Origin: Nitzschia sp. DOCU1
Lineage: Eukaryota; Bacillariophyta; Bacillariophyceae; Bacillariales; Bacillariaceae
Assembly: GCA_951394045.1 (NCBI GenBank)
Contig: OX595994.1
Coordinates: forward strand, 310,001-374,000
Direction: 5' to 3'
Length of the DNA: 64,000 nucleotides
A model generated the notes under the pieces. It did not search any database. It was not told where the DNA came from and worked only from the letters and a program-made list of their open reading frames with translations. The position numbers and the translations under genes are program-made. Below are positions 21,684 through 32,900 of this stretch, piece after piece. Each line of letters begins with the position of its first letter. The first letter of the stretch is position 1.

Positions 21684-23108
21684 ATGACGACGACAAGCAC
21701 TCGAAGCGACGATAAACAGCCACGCCGTCGCATGGTCATCTTTGCTGGTCCGCACAAATCCGCGTCGAGCAGTGTTCAAGAACTCTTTATGAAATTCGCC
21801 AGCAATGACCCCAGTCGCAAAATCGAGTGGAATCACCCGTCCCTCAAAGGTTGGGTGTGGCCTTGGAATCCACGACGGCATTCCTACCAGCCACGCAAAG
21901 GCTTTGCGCCGCTGGTCACAGAGGGTATCGGCTATCATCAACTGATTTGGGATACGATTTTACAAGCCTGGAATGAAACGGACGCTACTACTGGGAAATT
22001 TTTGAGTCCACACATGATTTGGGGAACAGAAGAGTTGGATCGTTTCGGGACAACGCCTTGGAGTGGACGAAGTGGGCTCAAGGCCATGCAGGAGGTCTAC
22101 GAATTGACACGTCCCTCTCTATTGGAGATTGTAGTAAATTATCGACGGCCCCGCAAAGCACAATGGATTAGCATTTGGAAGCAGCTGATGCGCAAAGTGG
22201 AGGAAGGACGAGCCTATGGAGGCTTCTTGTGCGACCCTGACGAGTACCAGCGGATATGGGAATACTTGGATTGTGTCGCCAATCCGTTGGGATTAGTTGA
22301 GGCGCTCCTGGACTTTTGGGACAAAACAATTCTGCAGCGGCAACAGCAAAGCAGAGTCAATACCAAACCATCAGTGGCGGTGCACTTGTTGGATATGGAA
22401 GGCATTGCTACAGTGAATCGAGACGTGGGGCATGTTCTGGCGTGCGATGTCCTCAAGGTAAACTGTACGACCGATCATTGGTTGCCCGACGTGGAACGGC
22501 CGATAGTACGGAATGTGAAGACTGGGAACCCCGAGCTGACAGACGAGCAAATGGACGAGATGGAGTGGGTTCTACAGCAACGAGATTGTTTCTATCGTCA
22601 AAGGTTAATGAAAGCTACTTCGAATGAACTTGCAGAGGGGCATACGCGCTTGTCCTTGCACTATGCGGACACGCTTTGGGATGCTTGTTCTTCGCAGGAT
22701 GACTTATCGATGTATGCAAACACGACATTTCTCTTGGAATTACTGCAGAGTCAAGTTGGATGTGGGAACTTGAAAAATCAAAAGAATGCTATTGGTGAGT
22801 TGCGAAAACGGCAACAAAATCGTATGAGCAGGTCTTCGCAAAATGAAGAACCAGGTTCTCGATCGCGACCGCTTACTTTACCATCCAACAGGACGGCAGT
22901 TCTGCAACCAACGCCGCCATTCAAACAACTCCAATCGGCGAATCACCCGGAAATGGTCCAGACAGCAAAAGTTCAACTCTTTGTCTTGTACATGCTCTTG
23001 GTGCTCGTGTTTGGATTTTTGGTGCGACACTTGAAGTGTGCTCGTGGTTACATGGCGCAGCGACGGCTGGCCGGTCGCTACCAGCTAGCACGTCGTCATG
23101 CCACTTAA
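21684..23108 (+). CDS. Sulfotransferase-like protein with C-terminal membrane anchor
   Basis: 474 aa from ATG 21684 (MTTTSTRSDDKQPRRRMV). The N-terminus contains RRRMVIFAGPHKSASSSVQELF, a P-loop-like sequence in the position of the PAPS 5'-phosphosulfate loop of sulfotransferases. A long alpha-helical region follows, with IVVNYRRPRKAQWISIWKQL in the place of the 3'-phosphate-binding R-x-P segment. Trp-rich motifs such as HMIWGTEELDRFG appear too. A single hydrophobic span near the C-terminus (LFVLYMLLVLVFGFLVRHL) with a basic tail suggests a tail-anchored or type I orientation. That is opposite to the N-terminally anchored sulfotransferase at 14390. I recognise this layout from diatom proteins usually left as hypothetical; the enzymatic call is by motif only. 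Confidence 0.6.
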   Translation: MTTTSTRSDDKQPRRRMVIFAGPHKSASSSVQELFMKFASNDPSRKIEWNHPSLKGWVWPWNPRRHSYQPRKGFAPLVTEGIGYHQLIWDTILQAWNETDATTGKFLSPHMIWGTEELDRFGTTPWSGRSGLKAMQEVYELTRPSLLEIVVNYRRPRKAQWISIWKQLMRKVEEGRAYGGFLCDPDEYQRIWEYLDCVANPLGLVEALLDFWDKTILQRQQQSRVNTKPSVAVHLLDMEGIATVNRDVGHVLACDVLKVNCTTDHWLPDVERPIVRNVKTGNPELTDEQMDEMEWVLQQRDCFYRQRLMKATSNELAEGHTRLSLHYADTLWDACSSQDDLSMYANTTFLLELLQSQVGCGNLKNQKNAIGELRKRQQNRMSRSSQNEEPGSRSRPLTLPSNRTAVLQPTPPFKQLQSANHPEMVQTAKVQLFVLYMLLVLVFGFLVRHLKCARGYMAQRRLAGRYQLARRHAT

Positions 23109-23679
23109 CTTGATTATCATTCGTGTTTTTGGAACATCCGAGGATTGTTCGAGCATGCTGACAAAGGGGCCAGTTCCATTTTGGTGGTAGGGCAAAAATT
23201 GTCGCTCTTTCGCCGCGAGCAAGGCAAATGCCGCAATTACCGGTTCGCTGCCGCTTGCAGAGGGCCTTCTTGAGGCACTACGGAATTGGACGGATGCGTT
23301 CCCTTATCGATGGGCTTTCTGGTCGCACTGGTCTCTACTTACAAATAATTGCTAGGCCTACCTGCTACTACGTGCAGCACGTGCACCGTACTACTAAAGA
23401 TAGATTCAGCTGTGCTTGATTGGAGCAAATATCGTTCTATTACGGAGGCGGGGACAATATTCTTGCTCGGTGTACCATCAGGTTCTTGTCTATTGTTTGC
23501 ATGCGTGTACCTTAGTGGGCAAAGTGCTCATCTCGTTGGCGCATTGTAGAGAGGGGGTCCATAGGCGCCCAGCAGTGAAAGTGGAGTCACTCGCGTAGAA
23601 TCGTCGACCGGAGTCTACTATTACTTGTAGCTACTACCGGTAGCAAAGCAGTATTTCCGTCAGTCCGCCGAGAATGGAC

Positions 23680-23850
23680 CCTGAGGTGGAAAAGTGTGTA
23701 ATGAAAGATGTCCAGATAGGTTCTCCTTTACCGTTCTGGGGTGTTCTTTTATCCTTCCTTGGGGGTCGGAAGAACATAAAAAGCAGTTCCGAAGCAGTTG
23801 GCGCCCCGCCGTGGGGTTCCACGGCTTTTGTTCCCTGTGTGTGGTCATGA
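23680..23850. repeat. Diverged direct repeat, copy 1
   Basis: Shares with 24112-24324 the ordered words AAGTGTG, GGTTCTCC, GGTG(T/C)TCTTTT, TTGGGGG, AGAA/GAGCATA, GGTTCCAC and GTGGTCATGA, with mismatches and length differences between them. This indicates an old duplication of a non-coding or remnant element. Confidence 0.55.
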
Positions 23851-24111
23851 CAAAACCGATCGCATGTGTCTTGCAGGTAATAATTAACGATCCGTCTGCG
23901 TCGGCGGAGTCGGGGGAGGGGGGGAGGGAGGGTTCGCGCTAGTAGTTTTAAAAGCTACGGTTTAATAGCCTGCGTCTGCATGCACTTCAAGTGTCTTTTT
24001 TGCAGATATTCTCTGGGCGTCATCGATAGCCCGGCTCGTGGGGTACGCCAGCCTGCACAGCCTTTTGCGCGGTGGGCTATCGGGGGTTCACTATCTATCC
24101 CATGCGCCGCT

Positions 24112-24324
24112 GATGATAAGTGTGAAAATCCGCCGAACCGGTTCTCCATCAAACTTGTGTGGTGCTCTTTTGTCTTTCTTTTGGGGGCCAGAAGAGCATA
24201 GTACACGTGCGAAAATCTAGCAATTGACACAGATCGCAGCTGGCGCTTCGTCATTGTGAGGGAATCCCGAAAATCACGATTACATAGTTGGAGGTTCCAC
24301 AGCTGTTTCCCCAAGGTGGTCATG
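24112..24324. repeat. Diverged direct repeat, copy 2
   Basis: Partner of 23680-23850. The copy is longer because of extra sequence between the AGAGCATA and GGTTCCAC words. Confidence 0.55.
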
Positions 24325-24573
24325 ATCAACAGCGGAATATCGTAGGAGAGTGGTAGGCAAAACAATGACAGTGGATGGCAGCATGTATGGCGGGGCAGCA
24401 AGCTAGGTAAAATAACTACGAGTAGCTATTTCGAGCATCGAGAGAAATCTTGTTAGATATTGCTTCAAAAGAAGTAGTCGTGTAGGTTAAGATACTGGTA
24501 TTTAAAATAGTACAATTGCAGAGTATGTTTACATTACTTTGTACAACAGTATTGATAGCATCAAGTAGCGAGA

Positions 24574-25293
24574 TCACGCCGCAGCGGCGTTAGCAGGGCA
24601 GATGGTCAGGAATTGCACCGACAAGTAGAATTTCTTTACATCAATGGGGTCCAAATGGGGCCGAGAGAGCACCAATAGTTTTTCCATGGCTTGAACCGAT
24701 AGAGTGACATCGATCGCCCCGCATTCTCGTTGAATGCATATGTAGTTGTTAAGAACGCATAGCTTGAGGTTGGTCCAGAACGCCGAGCTAGACCGTTGCA
24801 GCATCACTTGTCGTTTGATGGGCATGAGCATTCGCAGCGCTTTCTTGAAAAGCATGTTTCCCCCCGAGGCTCGCAGAGACCCCATGATAGCGTAGATAAC
24901 AGATAGATTGTACCCCAAAGCCCATGCAACGGCGCAGCTGCATAATTGGTCGATGTTTTCTCGGCTTTGTTCGTCGGACGGAATCTGCATTCGGAGGAAG
25001 TTGAGGCAGAGGAATTGGCTGGAATCGTCGCTGGATGGAGAAAGCATATCGTTACGCTTTTCCACAGCTCGGCTCAAGTTTCGAGAACAATCTTGAATGC
25101 AGAATTCCAAACTGCTGGACGATCCAGCTGCGCTGCTGAGATTGTGGGTTAGATGGCGGTCACGCACTGTAGCGAAGAACGCTTGGGAAAGGATCTTGAA
25201 TCCGTTTTCCAAGTCACCTGCGTGTAGTGCATCGACGGCCGTATTGTTTAGGAAGATAATGGTAGAGTTGTTCATCTTTGTCTGGGGATTCAT
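24574..25293 (-). CDS. Uncharacterised helical (TPR-like) diatom protein
   Basis: 239 aa, intronless, start ATG 25293 (a second ATG lies six codons later). The N-terminal helix pair FLNNTAVDALHAGDLENGFKILSQAFFATV has the 'N-x-x-A-V-x-x-L-x-x-G-x-x-x-x-A' spacing of tetratricopeptide-type helices. The body is helical with no catalytic motif, including a conserved-looking SVIYAIMGSLRASGG and LCVLNNYICIQRECG. I recognise the N-terminal pattern from expanded unknown families in diatoms. Neighbouring intergenic regions are long, so there is no informative context. Confidence 0.65.
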   Translation of the reverse strand: MNPQTKMNNSTIIFLNNTAVDALHAGDLENGFKILSQAFFATVRDRHLTHNLSSAAGSSSSLEFCIQDCSRNLSRAVEKRNDMLSPSSDDSSQFLCLNFLRMQIPSDEQSRENIDQLCSCAVAWALGYNLSVIYAIMGSLRASGGNMLFKKALRMLMPIKRQVMLQRSSSAFWTNLKLCVLNNYICIQRECGAIDVTLSVQAMEKLLVLSRPHLDPIDVKKFYLSVQFLTICPANAAAA

Positions 25294-27290
25294 GGTTTGC
25301 TGTCGTTAGGCGGGGGTAAATCGATTGATGACTGATGAGCGTCGACGATTGTAAATTGTGAGGACCTCCCACAAAGGGCATCAGAGGGTGCCGAATGAAA
25401 GCCACTACCCAGGAACGCGATGAACCGTCCGTGCAGCCTTTACTTCGGGAGGTACTCCGAGAAGAGAGAGAATTTCGATCGGAGTTTACTCTTCGCGTCG
25501 CCCGGGCCCTGAATTTGATGTTGATATGCCTGACCTAGAATTCATAAATGAGTGCTAAAGCTACCCTTACGATTCTACAACCACCACCTTTTTCGCTTCC
25601 AGCAAAAGAACCCATTAGCATTCTGGTATTCTTCTTTTACCAAGTAGAAATTCTCGTAGGACAAATTTGTAAGAACTATCTCATTTTAAGGAGCCAGACG
25701 GTATGCAGTCTCACACCATATTCCGTGCCGAACATGACTGTGACGCTTTAAAAGAAAAATTTCGGTCAGTCGCGGAACGGATAAATGACATTCCGGGTTG
25801 GGAGGTGGCAACTTCGAATAGTAGATGATGACAAGGAAACGAGAAACATACCCCGGAAGTGAATTTACTAAGCCCTCCAACGAGGAAAATTAGAGTTTAC
25901 TCTTTGGAAGACCCCCCGATGGTAAAATTATACAAATTGTGAAATGCTAATTGTAATGTTCCGACCGGAAACGAGAGAGCGTTCTTGTTCGCCAACCGCA
26001 AACAATACTGTAGCATTCTGCGTTTCGATCTCACGTTCAGCAGAGCATTCGGTAGTGGGCCGCTCACACTGCGGCTGAAGTGCTCGCCTACCGGTAACAC
26101 TCAGTTACAAAGAACAAGAGCCATCTGGATTCTGTAAAGAACAAGGTCGCTTTTTCGCCTCTCGTGGATTCTCACTAGTACACACAATTATCAGACTTTA
26201 CCCCAAAGTGCCCAGCAACAGCTGCAAGTTCATTCCCTGCTGCCCCTTCCCCGACCCCGCCTGTCACTGCCTATTCGAGAGAACTATAGGGGATGGTAGT
26301 ACCGTAAGAGAGAGTTCGATAGTTTCATAGCACCGCTGAATAGTACTACCCCCTGATGCCACAGAGGACCGTATCGTAGATATAGTAGGATTACTGCCCT
26401 GGGACGACGTCGGTGCATCTCAGCAGTAGCTACTATATCGTAGAGTTACCAACCACCACTCGCCGCTCTATCGGTAGTTAACCAAAAACGCTTTCGGTAA
26501 TAGTAGAGAAGGTGTCGCATAGCTTCGTCGGAATTGTGAGATGCACCCAGAGTAGAGAACCAAAGAACCTGTCCTCGGGGATCGGCTCCGGGATCGGGAG
26601 CTCAGAAGACTTTTTTCGCCGGGGTCCATCATTCTCCTTTCTTAGATGCACAACATGTCGCCGGGGGCTGCAATAGTGATGTGAGGGGACATGTTTGGTC
26701 GTGATTCCGTGAGCTTGGCACTTTCGTATGCGGATGTATGTCGGAAAGCTTCTGGACATCCATTCTCCTTTCGGTTGGATGCAGACGTGGATACTTTCTA
26801 ATGGCGTGGGGTCTCGAAAACCGAGGATTTGCCGGCAGAATGAAAAAGGAACTGGATGGAATTGCAAAAAACTTCTGGAAGTTCTTGTTGATATGCCTGC
26901 GTAAGTAAAGAAGGTCGAAATGATGGTTCTCTTGGTGAATTGCACAGTATTTTTATTTAATGGTGGCACCCACAGATTTGACACGAGTGAAAAATACTTT
27001 GGGAAGAGATCGGAGTCGCAAGAAAGATGTCCTTGGGGTTGTCATTTGTTGACATTGTTGTTGGCGGATGGGGGGACGTAAAGGCATAAAGAAACCCGGA
27101 TTCTACTCCGATTGTTGGCATCAGATGCCAGCCAATGTATCTGAAGGCGGTCAGACCGCGCCAAGTTTCAAATGCCGCCAAAGGCCAGCTCGCGCGCGCA
27201 TCTCCTCCCCTCCCAGGCTTTTTGACAATGACGCTCATCATGATTCGAAGCACCCTTGTTTGAATATTCCCGTGTGATTCAAAGAACAAC
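25294..27290. other. 2-kb region without a supported gene
   Basis: Several open frames exist on both strands (for example minus 26478-26984 and minus 26957-27460, the latter antisense to the next gene). None has an ATG plus recognisable content. The stretch 26280-26480 is rich in TAGTA/CTACTA words. Near 26088 there is a CTACCGGTA near-palindrome. The last ~100 bp should be the promoter of the 27291 gene. Confidence 0.45.
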
Positions 27291-28148
27291 ATGACCGATA
27301 GTAGTTCATCCATAGAAGAACAGAATGTTTCGGTCTTTGGAACTTGCAATGAGGCCTTGACGGACGCGCTGACCGAATATGTGAAAAAGGCGATTGAATC
27401 CGGTGTCCAGTCCTTGCCGCTCCTGCAAGACCCCGAGAAGTCGAAAGCTCTTGTGGACATGATCGAAAAGCCCTACATGAAGCATATTGATCTTATGGAA
27501 GCTTATGGACGACTCAATATCTTTAACCTGCGTCAATGGGCGCCTCGGCGGCGTCAGAAGATTGTCGAGCGCTTTCTGAATCAAGCAAATAGCGAAAGTG
27601 AGGAGGTCCAGGCGTCGGAGACGACCGTGGCGCCTGTCATCGCCAAGTATCCCTCCAAGGAAGAGATTCCGTCCCAAGAGGAGCTCGAATCGATTCAGGC
27701 AGAAGTATTGAAACTGTCGGTCCAGTTGAAGAAGGCTACGGACCGCCGTAACGCCCTTATTGAGCAAGGGGCGTCTCTAGAAGTAGTACAGGCCGTGACA
27801 GAAAACGCCGTTGAAGCCCTTCAACAAGCCGAGATTACAAAAACTGAGGATCAAGCAGACGCAGTACAAGGCCCGGTTACTGCTGCAGTCATGGGCGGGC
27901 AGGGCTTGCAAGACTTGAACCGTGAGGGTAAGCGCTTGCAATCCGACCTAGAAGAACGCAAGCGGGAAAATCCAGATGACGATCTATTGGACCCTACTAG
28001 CGTGGACGCACTTCCTACTCACAAGAAGCGAGCGTTAACTATGGAAGAAGAGTATCAACGTGAACGTCAGGTCATTAGCACGACGGTTGAAAATTTATCT
28101 TCTCTTTCGAACATGTTGAAGCAATCCAAGCAGCAAAAGACAAACTAG
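27291..28148 (+). CDS. Helical/coiled-coil protein, possible Mis12-like kinetochore subunit
   Basis: 285 aa, intronless, ATG 27291. The N-terminal third is helical (VFGTCNEALTDALTEYVKKA) and leads to YMKHIDLMEAYGRLNIFNL. This resembles the Mis12/Mtw1 signature in which a helix ends in '(K/D)-x-E-x-Y-x-L-R-N-I-F-x-(I/V)-P'. The rest is Glu/Lys/Gln-rich coiled coil (SQEELESIQAEVLKLSVQL, then NREGKRLQSDLEERKRE). Length is close to Mis12 (200-290 aa), as is the order 'helical N-domain, then coiled coil'. The call rests on a short motif and general layout; any short coiled-coil protein could look like this. No targeting peptide is seen. Confidence 0.4.
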   Translation: MTDSSSSIEEQNVSVFGTCNEALTDALTEYVKKAIESGVQSLPLLQDPEKSKALVDMIEKPYMKHIDLMEAYGRLNIFNLRQWAPRRRQKIVERFLNQANSESEEVQASETTVAPVIAKYPSKEEIPSQEELESIQAEVLKLSVQLKKATDRRNALIEQGASLEVVQAVTENAVEALQQAEITKTEDQADAVQGPVTAAVMGGQGLQDLNREGKRLQSDLEERKRENPDDDLLDPTSVDALPTHKKRALTMEEEYQRERQVISTTVENLSSLSNMLKQSKQQKTN

Positions 28149-28884
28149 AGGTATTGCTTCATTCTGTGGTCATGCTGGGGGATGACGGGAATTCTATGCT
28201 GAGAGGGGCAACGCCCTATAGCCTTTTTTAATTGAAACTTTGAAATATTGGACAAGTAGCCGGCAATCCTTTCCGTATTAGCTCAAGGACACTTTCCTAA
28301 TGGTTGTTTGACAGGTGGTAGATGTGTTTAGCTTCGGTACCGGTTTCAAGTACGGAGGACAAGATCTTATATCTGCAAGGGGTAACGTCGTTTAAATTTC
28401 GTCTCCGTGAACCGGAGGGAGCTTTATCCACTTCCTACGATGAGGGTAACGTTTCATTGGCGATAGATCAATCAACTTTGTTGTCTTCTGCAAATGTCAC
28501 ATCATCAGTACCCGTTGATCGTATCATTAGGGTCGAAGTGTGTGGAAGAATTATCCTAGAGCGGAGCAGAGCACTTTCCATTAGATGATAGCAACCGAGG
28601 CAGTTCCATTCGACGACCTCTATGGACAACGGGAATGTCAAGTTAGTCGAACGCGCACGTGGTAGAGGTGCAGACGACTGACTACAGAGATTCCACGATT
28701 CATTGGATCTCAAATGCAAACGTCAGTCTCGGAGGAGAGATGCAGGTATCTCGGCGGCAGCGACGATGACGCGAGATATCCTCTCGATTTCCACATACGC
28801 CTCGCTCTGACTATGATGATGGTTACATCATCGTCGACAACTTGATTCCCCATAGCAAATCGCAGTCATTACGTCTATTGCATC
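28149..28884. other. Intergenic region
   Basis: No supported gene. A plus-strand frame at 28322-28588 is Ser/Val-rich without domain resemblance. The final part should contain the promoter of the lumenal-protein gene at 28885. Confidence 0.4.
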
Positions 28885-29610
28885 ATGATGAACCGAAGAT
28901 TTTCTGCCGTGGCTGTCGCCGTTGCCCTGATGGGTCTCATCGGAGAGCCCGAGGTGGCGGCCTTTTCCGTGGCCAATCCACCGACCAGGACCTCGACTTC
29001 CGCACTCCACGCCTCGCGACGATTAGTTTTGGAAACTTCCTTTGCTGCTGCTCTTGGTAGTATTGTTATTGCATTCCCTGCTTGGGCAGATGGATTCGAC
29101 GATCTTTCCATGCCCACGGAAGAAGAACAAAAGAAGTCCGAGGTACGTGATTGTTGTCTTTTTCGCAGCGGTTCCGACATCCCCTCGACTCGACTCTTGC
29201 AAACGACCCAACGTTTTTCATCGCCGGGTTGTTTGCTGGCACTTTTGCCGTGAGGGGAAGATCCATGGGCCTGCCCGAAATATGGCAGAATGCCCTAGCC
29301 CTGTTTGCTGAGGCCTAGTTTTTTCTCTGATTTGGTCTCTATCCCAGCATGGCGACATTTTGTTTGTACATATGCCGTGAGTGTGTTCTCTCATCTTATC
29401 TTTGTTTGTTCGTAAACCTCTGGTCATTGATCATAGGAAGATGCCATGGCGGAACGATTGAGACGAAAGGCGGAACTTCAAAAGGCTCAGTCCAAGCCCG
29501 TAAACTTCAAGGAAAGCATGGAAGCCGAAAAAAGGAAGCAGGAATCGCTAAAGAAATCCAAGGAAGAGCGCCGCAATGCCATGTGCGAGGAACTCGGGCG
29601 GGGATGCTAA
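28885..29610 (+). CDS. Small predicted thylakoid-lumen protein (two exons)
   Basis: Exon 1 is 28885-29142 and exon 2 is 29437-29610, separated by a 294-bp phase-0 GT-AG intron; 143 aa. The pre-sequence shows three steps. First is an ER signal peptide ending at EVAAF|SVANPP (diatom 'ASAF'-type plastid motif). Next is a Ser/Thr transit stretch (PTRTSTSALHA). Last is a twin-arginine thylakoid signal SRRLVLETSFAAALGS...AWA|DGFDD. The mature part is short, highly charged and helical, and ends in KEERRNAMCEELGRGC with a Cys pair. It should sit in the thylakoid lumen; its role is unknown to me, perhaps a small photosystem-associated protein. An 18-bp in-frame microexon (29350-29367, HGDILF) between AG and GT borders inside the intron is possible. 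Confidence 0.75.
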
Positions 29611-29942
29611 AGTTAAAGTAAGCACATCGTAGTACCCCGAAAGTCAAGAGAAAATAGATTGGGACAAGCTAAATACAACGACTAAAATCCGGCATTTTAA
29701 GATCTAGCATTACAAGTTTTTACGATTGCGGTTTGGTATCTATCTACGACGTCCTTGCCATCTCCTATAGCACAAGGGACCTGGCAATTGATGCCTGTCA
29801 CCATTCCTTGTACACTGTAGTAGAACCTTTGTTTGGAACGCAACGGCTAAAAGAAAACGACTGATTCGACAGGTGATGGTCTATCGCGCTGTCTTTTAAA
29901 AAAGAGCGGATTTGTATCTACCTAGCTAGATGTCCCCTTGGC
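29611..29942. other. Convergent 3' intergenic region
   Basis: AT-rich sequence between the 3' ends of the lumenal-protein gene and the U5 snRNP gene. No gene is seen. Confidence 0.5.
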
Positions 29943-32900
29943 CTATTGCATCGGAGACATATCGAGTGCTGCCGATTGCATCATCGCGTCAGCCGTAGTG
30001 GCTTCCATTTGAGCCTTCATTGCATCGTCAAAAAACTTGTTGATGGACACGTCTTCGGAAAGACCCTTTCGTCGACGTGTTTTCAATAAAAGCTCTCGAG
30101 CCAAATGATGGGGAGGGCTTGGTTCTAGGGGATGGAGGATAATGTTCTTGTCCAAAGGATCTCCAGGTACAACTGCCCAGTGATCAAACACGGAGTGGAC
30201 CATGGCTTGTCCCTGAGTAAAAGTTCGTAGATCTGTTTCAAATCCAAAGCTATCCAACACTGGCAAGAAACCTTTCACACTGTACAAGAGCGTACCAGGA
30301 ATGGGTCGGTCTTGCACAATGTGGCCACGTCGGCGCTTCAGAATGCTCTGGATGGAATCGACAATTTCTCCGGGACATTGAATCTGAAGACGATTGATAG
30401 GTTCCATCAATCGAGGAGTTGCCGTCAGGATAGATGAATGTACGACGCGCCTCGCTGTCGGAATGATTTGGCCGCCTCCGCGATGAATGGGCTTGTCAGC
30501 CAACGTGACATCCAAAATCTTCAACTTGGTGCCTCGCACTGGCTCCTCACACAAGGGACCTTCTCGAGTTGCCCACTGAAAGCCCTGGACGATATTCGAT
30601 CGGCACGAATTCAAGAGGCTCTTATCCACTTCGCTAGGTAACGTGTCATCCATGAGAATGTTGGTTCCTCGAGTCGGTGAATCTCCAAATGCCCAGACGG
30701 ACCGAGACGACAGTAAATCCCACCCATAATTGTTCTGGAAAAAGCGGCCCAGCTTGCGTTTGTCCCAGTCCAGCTTTACCTTGCCTGCTTCCAAGCGTTC
30801 CGCCATGCCCTCGTCGAGTGGCTCGGCGATAAATGTCAGTTTATTTCGCTTATTGGCCGTCTAGAGTAAAGGAAACAAAAAGACCTCAAGTGAGAACAGT
30901 ATGACATGTTTTGTATCTAGACCACCAGTCCCACAACAATATCAACAACTCACCTCGGCAAAGCACTTGAGACTACTCGTTTCCACTACTGTTTCTCGAA
31001 AAGCCACTATAGGATCGGCAACCTTGACCTCGACATCGGCATGAACATGTCGAAGATCATGCAACACACAGTCCAAGTACAGTTCTCCCGTTCCAAATAA
31101 GACATGCTCTCCCGATTCTTCCACTCGTGTATGCACCATGGGATACGACTTGCTCACGCGTCGGAGTCCCTCGACCATTTTGGGAAGTTCTGCTGGCTGC
31201 AAAGGCTCTAAAGCCATTTTGACCACTGATTCACCGCCCGCATAGGGAAACGAAAGTGGCTTGAAAATGTGCACACCGCCGGATCCTTCAGCTGCTGGAT
31301 CGTCATCCTGTTGATCTTGATCTAGACCGACAATGGTGGCCGTCTTGGCAATGGTCGCGTCTATTCCTTGCAAGAGTACCCAGTTTCCTGCTGTCGCTAG
31401 AGTGACGGGCGTTTGTCCTCGTCCTCTTGGAATCGAGACGCCTTCTACTGTCGCAATAGTACAGTCTTCTTCGTCTTCCTCTGGTACATAGGCTTCCCCC
31501 AACACTTTGACACGTTGTCCTTTTTGAATCGTTCCCGAATAGATACGACCAAAGGCATCAAAGGAGCTTCCATCCGCGGTGGAATATAGTTTTGTCACAT
31601 GAATGACGAGACGACCCTTGGAAGAGCATGCCATTAAATCTTGAACAATCGGAACTTCCATATCCAATGGTCCCGAATAACAACGGGCAATCTTTCCCTT
31701 GGCAGCAGCCTTTGGAGTTGGTACGTGGCGAGCAATCATATCGACGATACCACTCGCGGCCGTTTCAAACAGTTTGGAAAGTGCTGCCCTCAACAAGGGC
31801 CGAGCCGATGCTCGCAATTGATCTCGTTTCAATAATACGCCCATACTTCGTAACAAAGTATTGACGTCGTCTTCGGCTTCTCCCAAACATGCCGTGTATA
31901 TCTTATACAAGGGCCCCAAACAAAATGTGACAAAGGTTCGATCATTGACACGTGTCGTACAATCTTTGGGCGATTCATGAAATTTGTGCGTGGCCGGATC
32001 CCAATACCAGTCTCCCCACAGTCGTTGTGCAAATTGTTTGAGAGTCAAAGTTCCCACCGAATCATCATGATGATCCGCATATACTTGTGCAAAACTTTCC
32101 AGAGTAAACATCCATCCATGCACTGCCGATGAAAAGCATACATTTCCAAGAGCCGGCGACAATGTGTGTGGATATCGTCCACACGACGCTTTTGCCACTA
32201 GGTCATTGACGGATTCAATCGTGTGCAAGAGTTTGTAATAAGCATCCCGGGGTGGTAATTTCAATTCCACAATCAATCGATCCAATTTTGTCAAGACGAG
32301 CATGATCGGGAGACCTTCATTGACGGCTTGTTGAATCAACAATTCCGTATGCATCATGACTCCTTCTACCGCATCCACTACCAACAATACACCATCCACT
32401 ACTCGCATAGCGGCTACTGACTCATCATGAAATTGTACATGACCCGGACAATCCACAACTGTCAAACCATACGTTTTGCCGCGCGTATCTGCCAGACACA
32501 AGGTCAGTGGCGTACTCTTGAGAGAGACTTGTCGTTCTTGTTCTGCCTTGAGTGTATCCGTCACTCGTGGCATCGCATTATCCTCTAGAGCAGCTCGAGG
32601 TCCAAAGCCTTGTTGTAATGTGGGTTCCATCAAGGCATCGACCCAGCTGGTCTTGCCATGATGCAAGTGCCCCACAATCGCAATCGCTCTACGAGTTTGT
32701 GTCGTTTCATTACTCAAAATCACATTCGTCAAGAACTCATCCGAATAAATGTGATTGGTGTATTTGTTGTCAGAGTCAGAAACGACATGTGACTTTTGTA
32801 CGACAGGTTCGACAATCGGCGTGTCCAAGTCCATGGCATCTTCTTCCAAGACTGCCGTACGAACGCCTTCTCCAAAGGTTTCTTCGGCCGAAGGATAATG

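Larger units (their letters stand above)
23109..24573. other. Long intergenic region with diverged direct repeats
   Basis: No supported gene. It contains a diverged direct repeat pair (23680-23850 and 24112-24324), a CTACCGGTAG palindrome at 23634-23643 and a G-rich stretch near 23908-23932. Minus-strand open frames over both repeat copies are short; they resemble each other weakly because of the repeat, not because of evident coding constraint. Confidence 0.5.

Noticed and set aside
25548..27290. Open frames around 26.5-27.3 kb on the minus strand
   Set aside because: They lack ATG starts or lie antisense to the 27291 gene, with Ser/Thr/Arg-rich chance composition.
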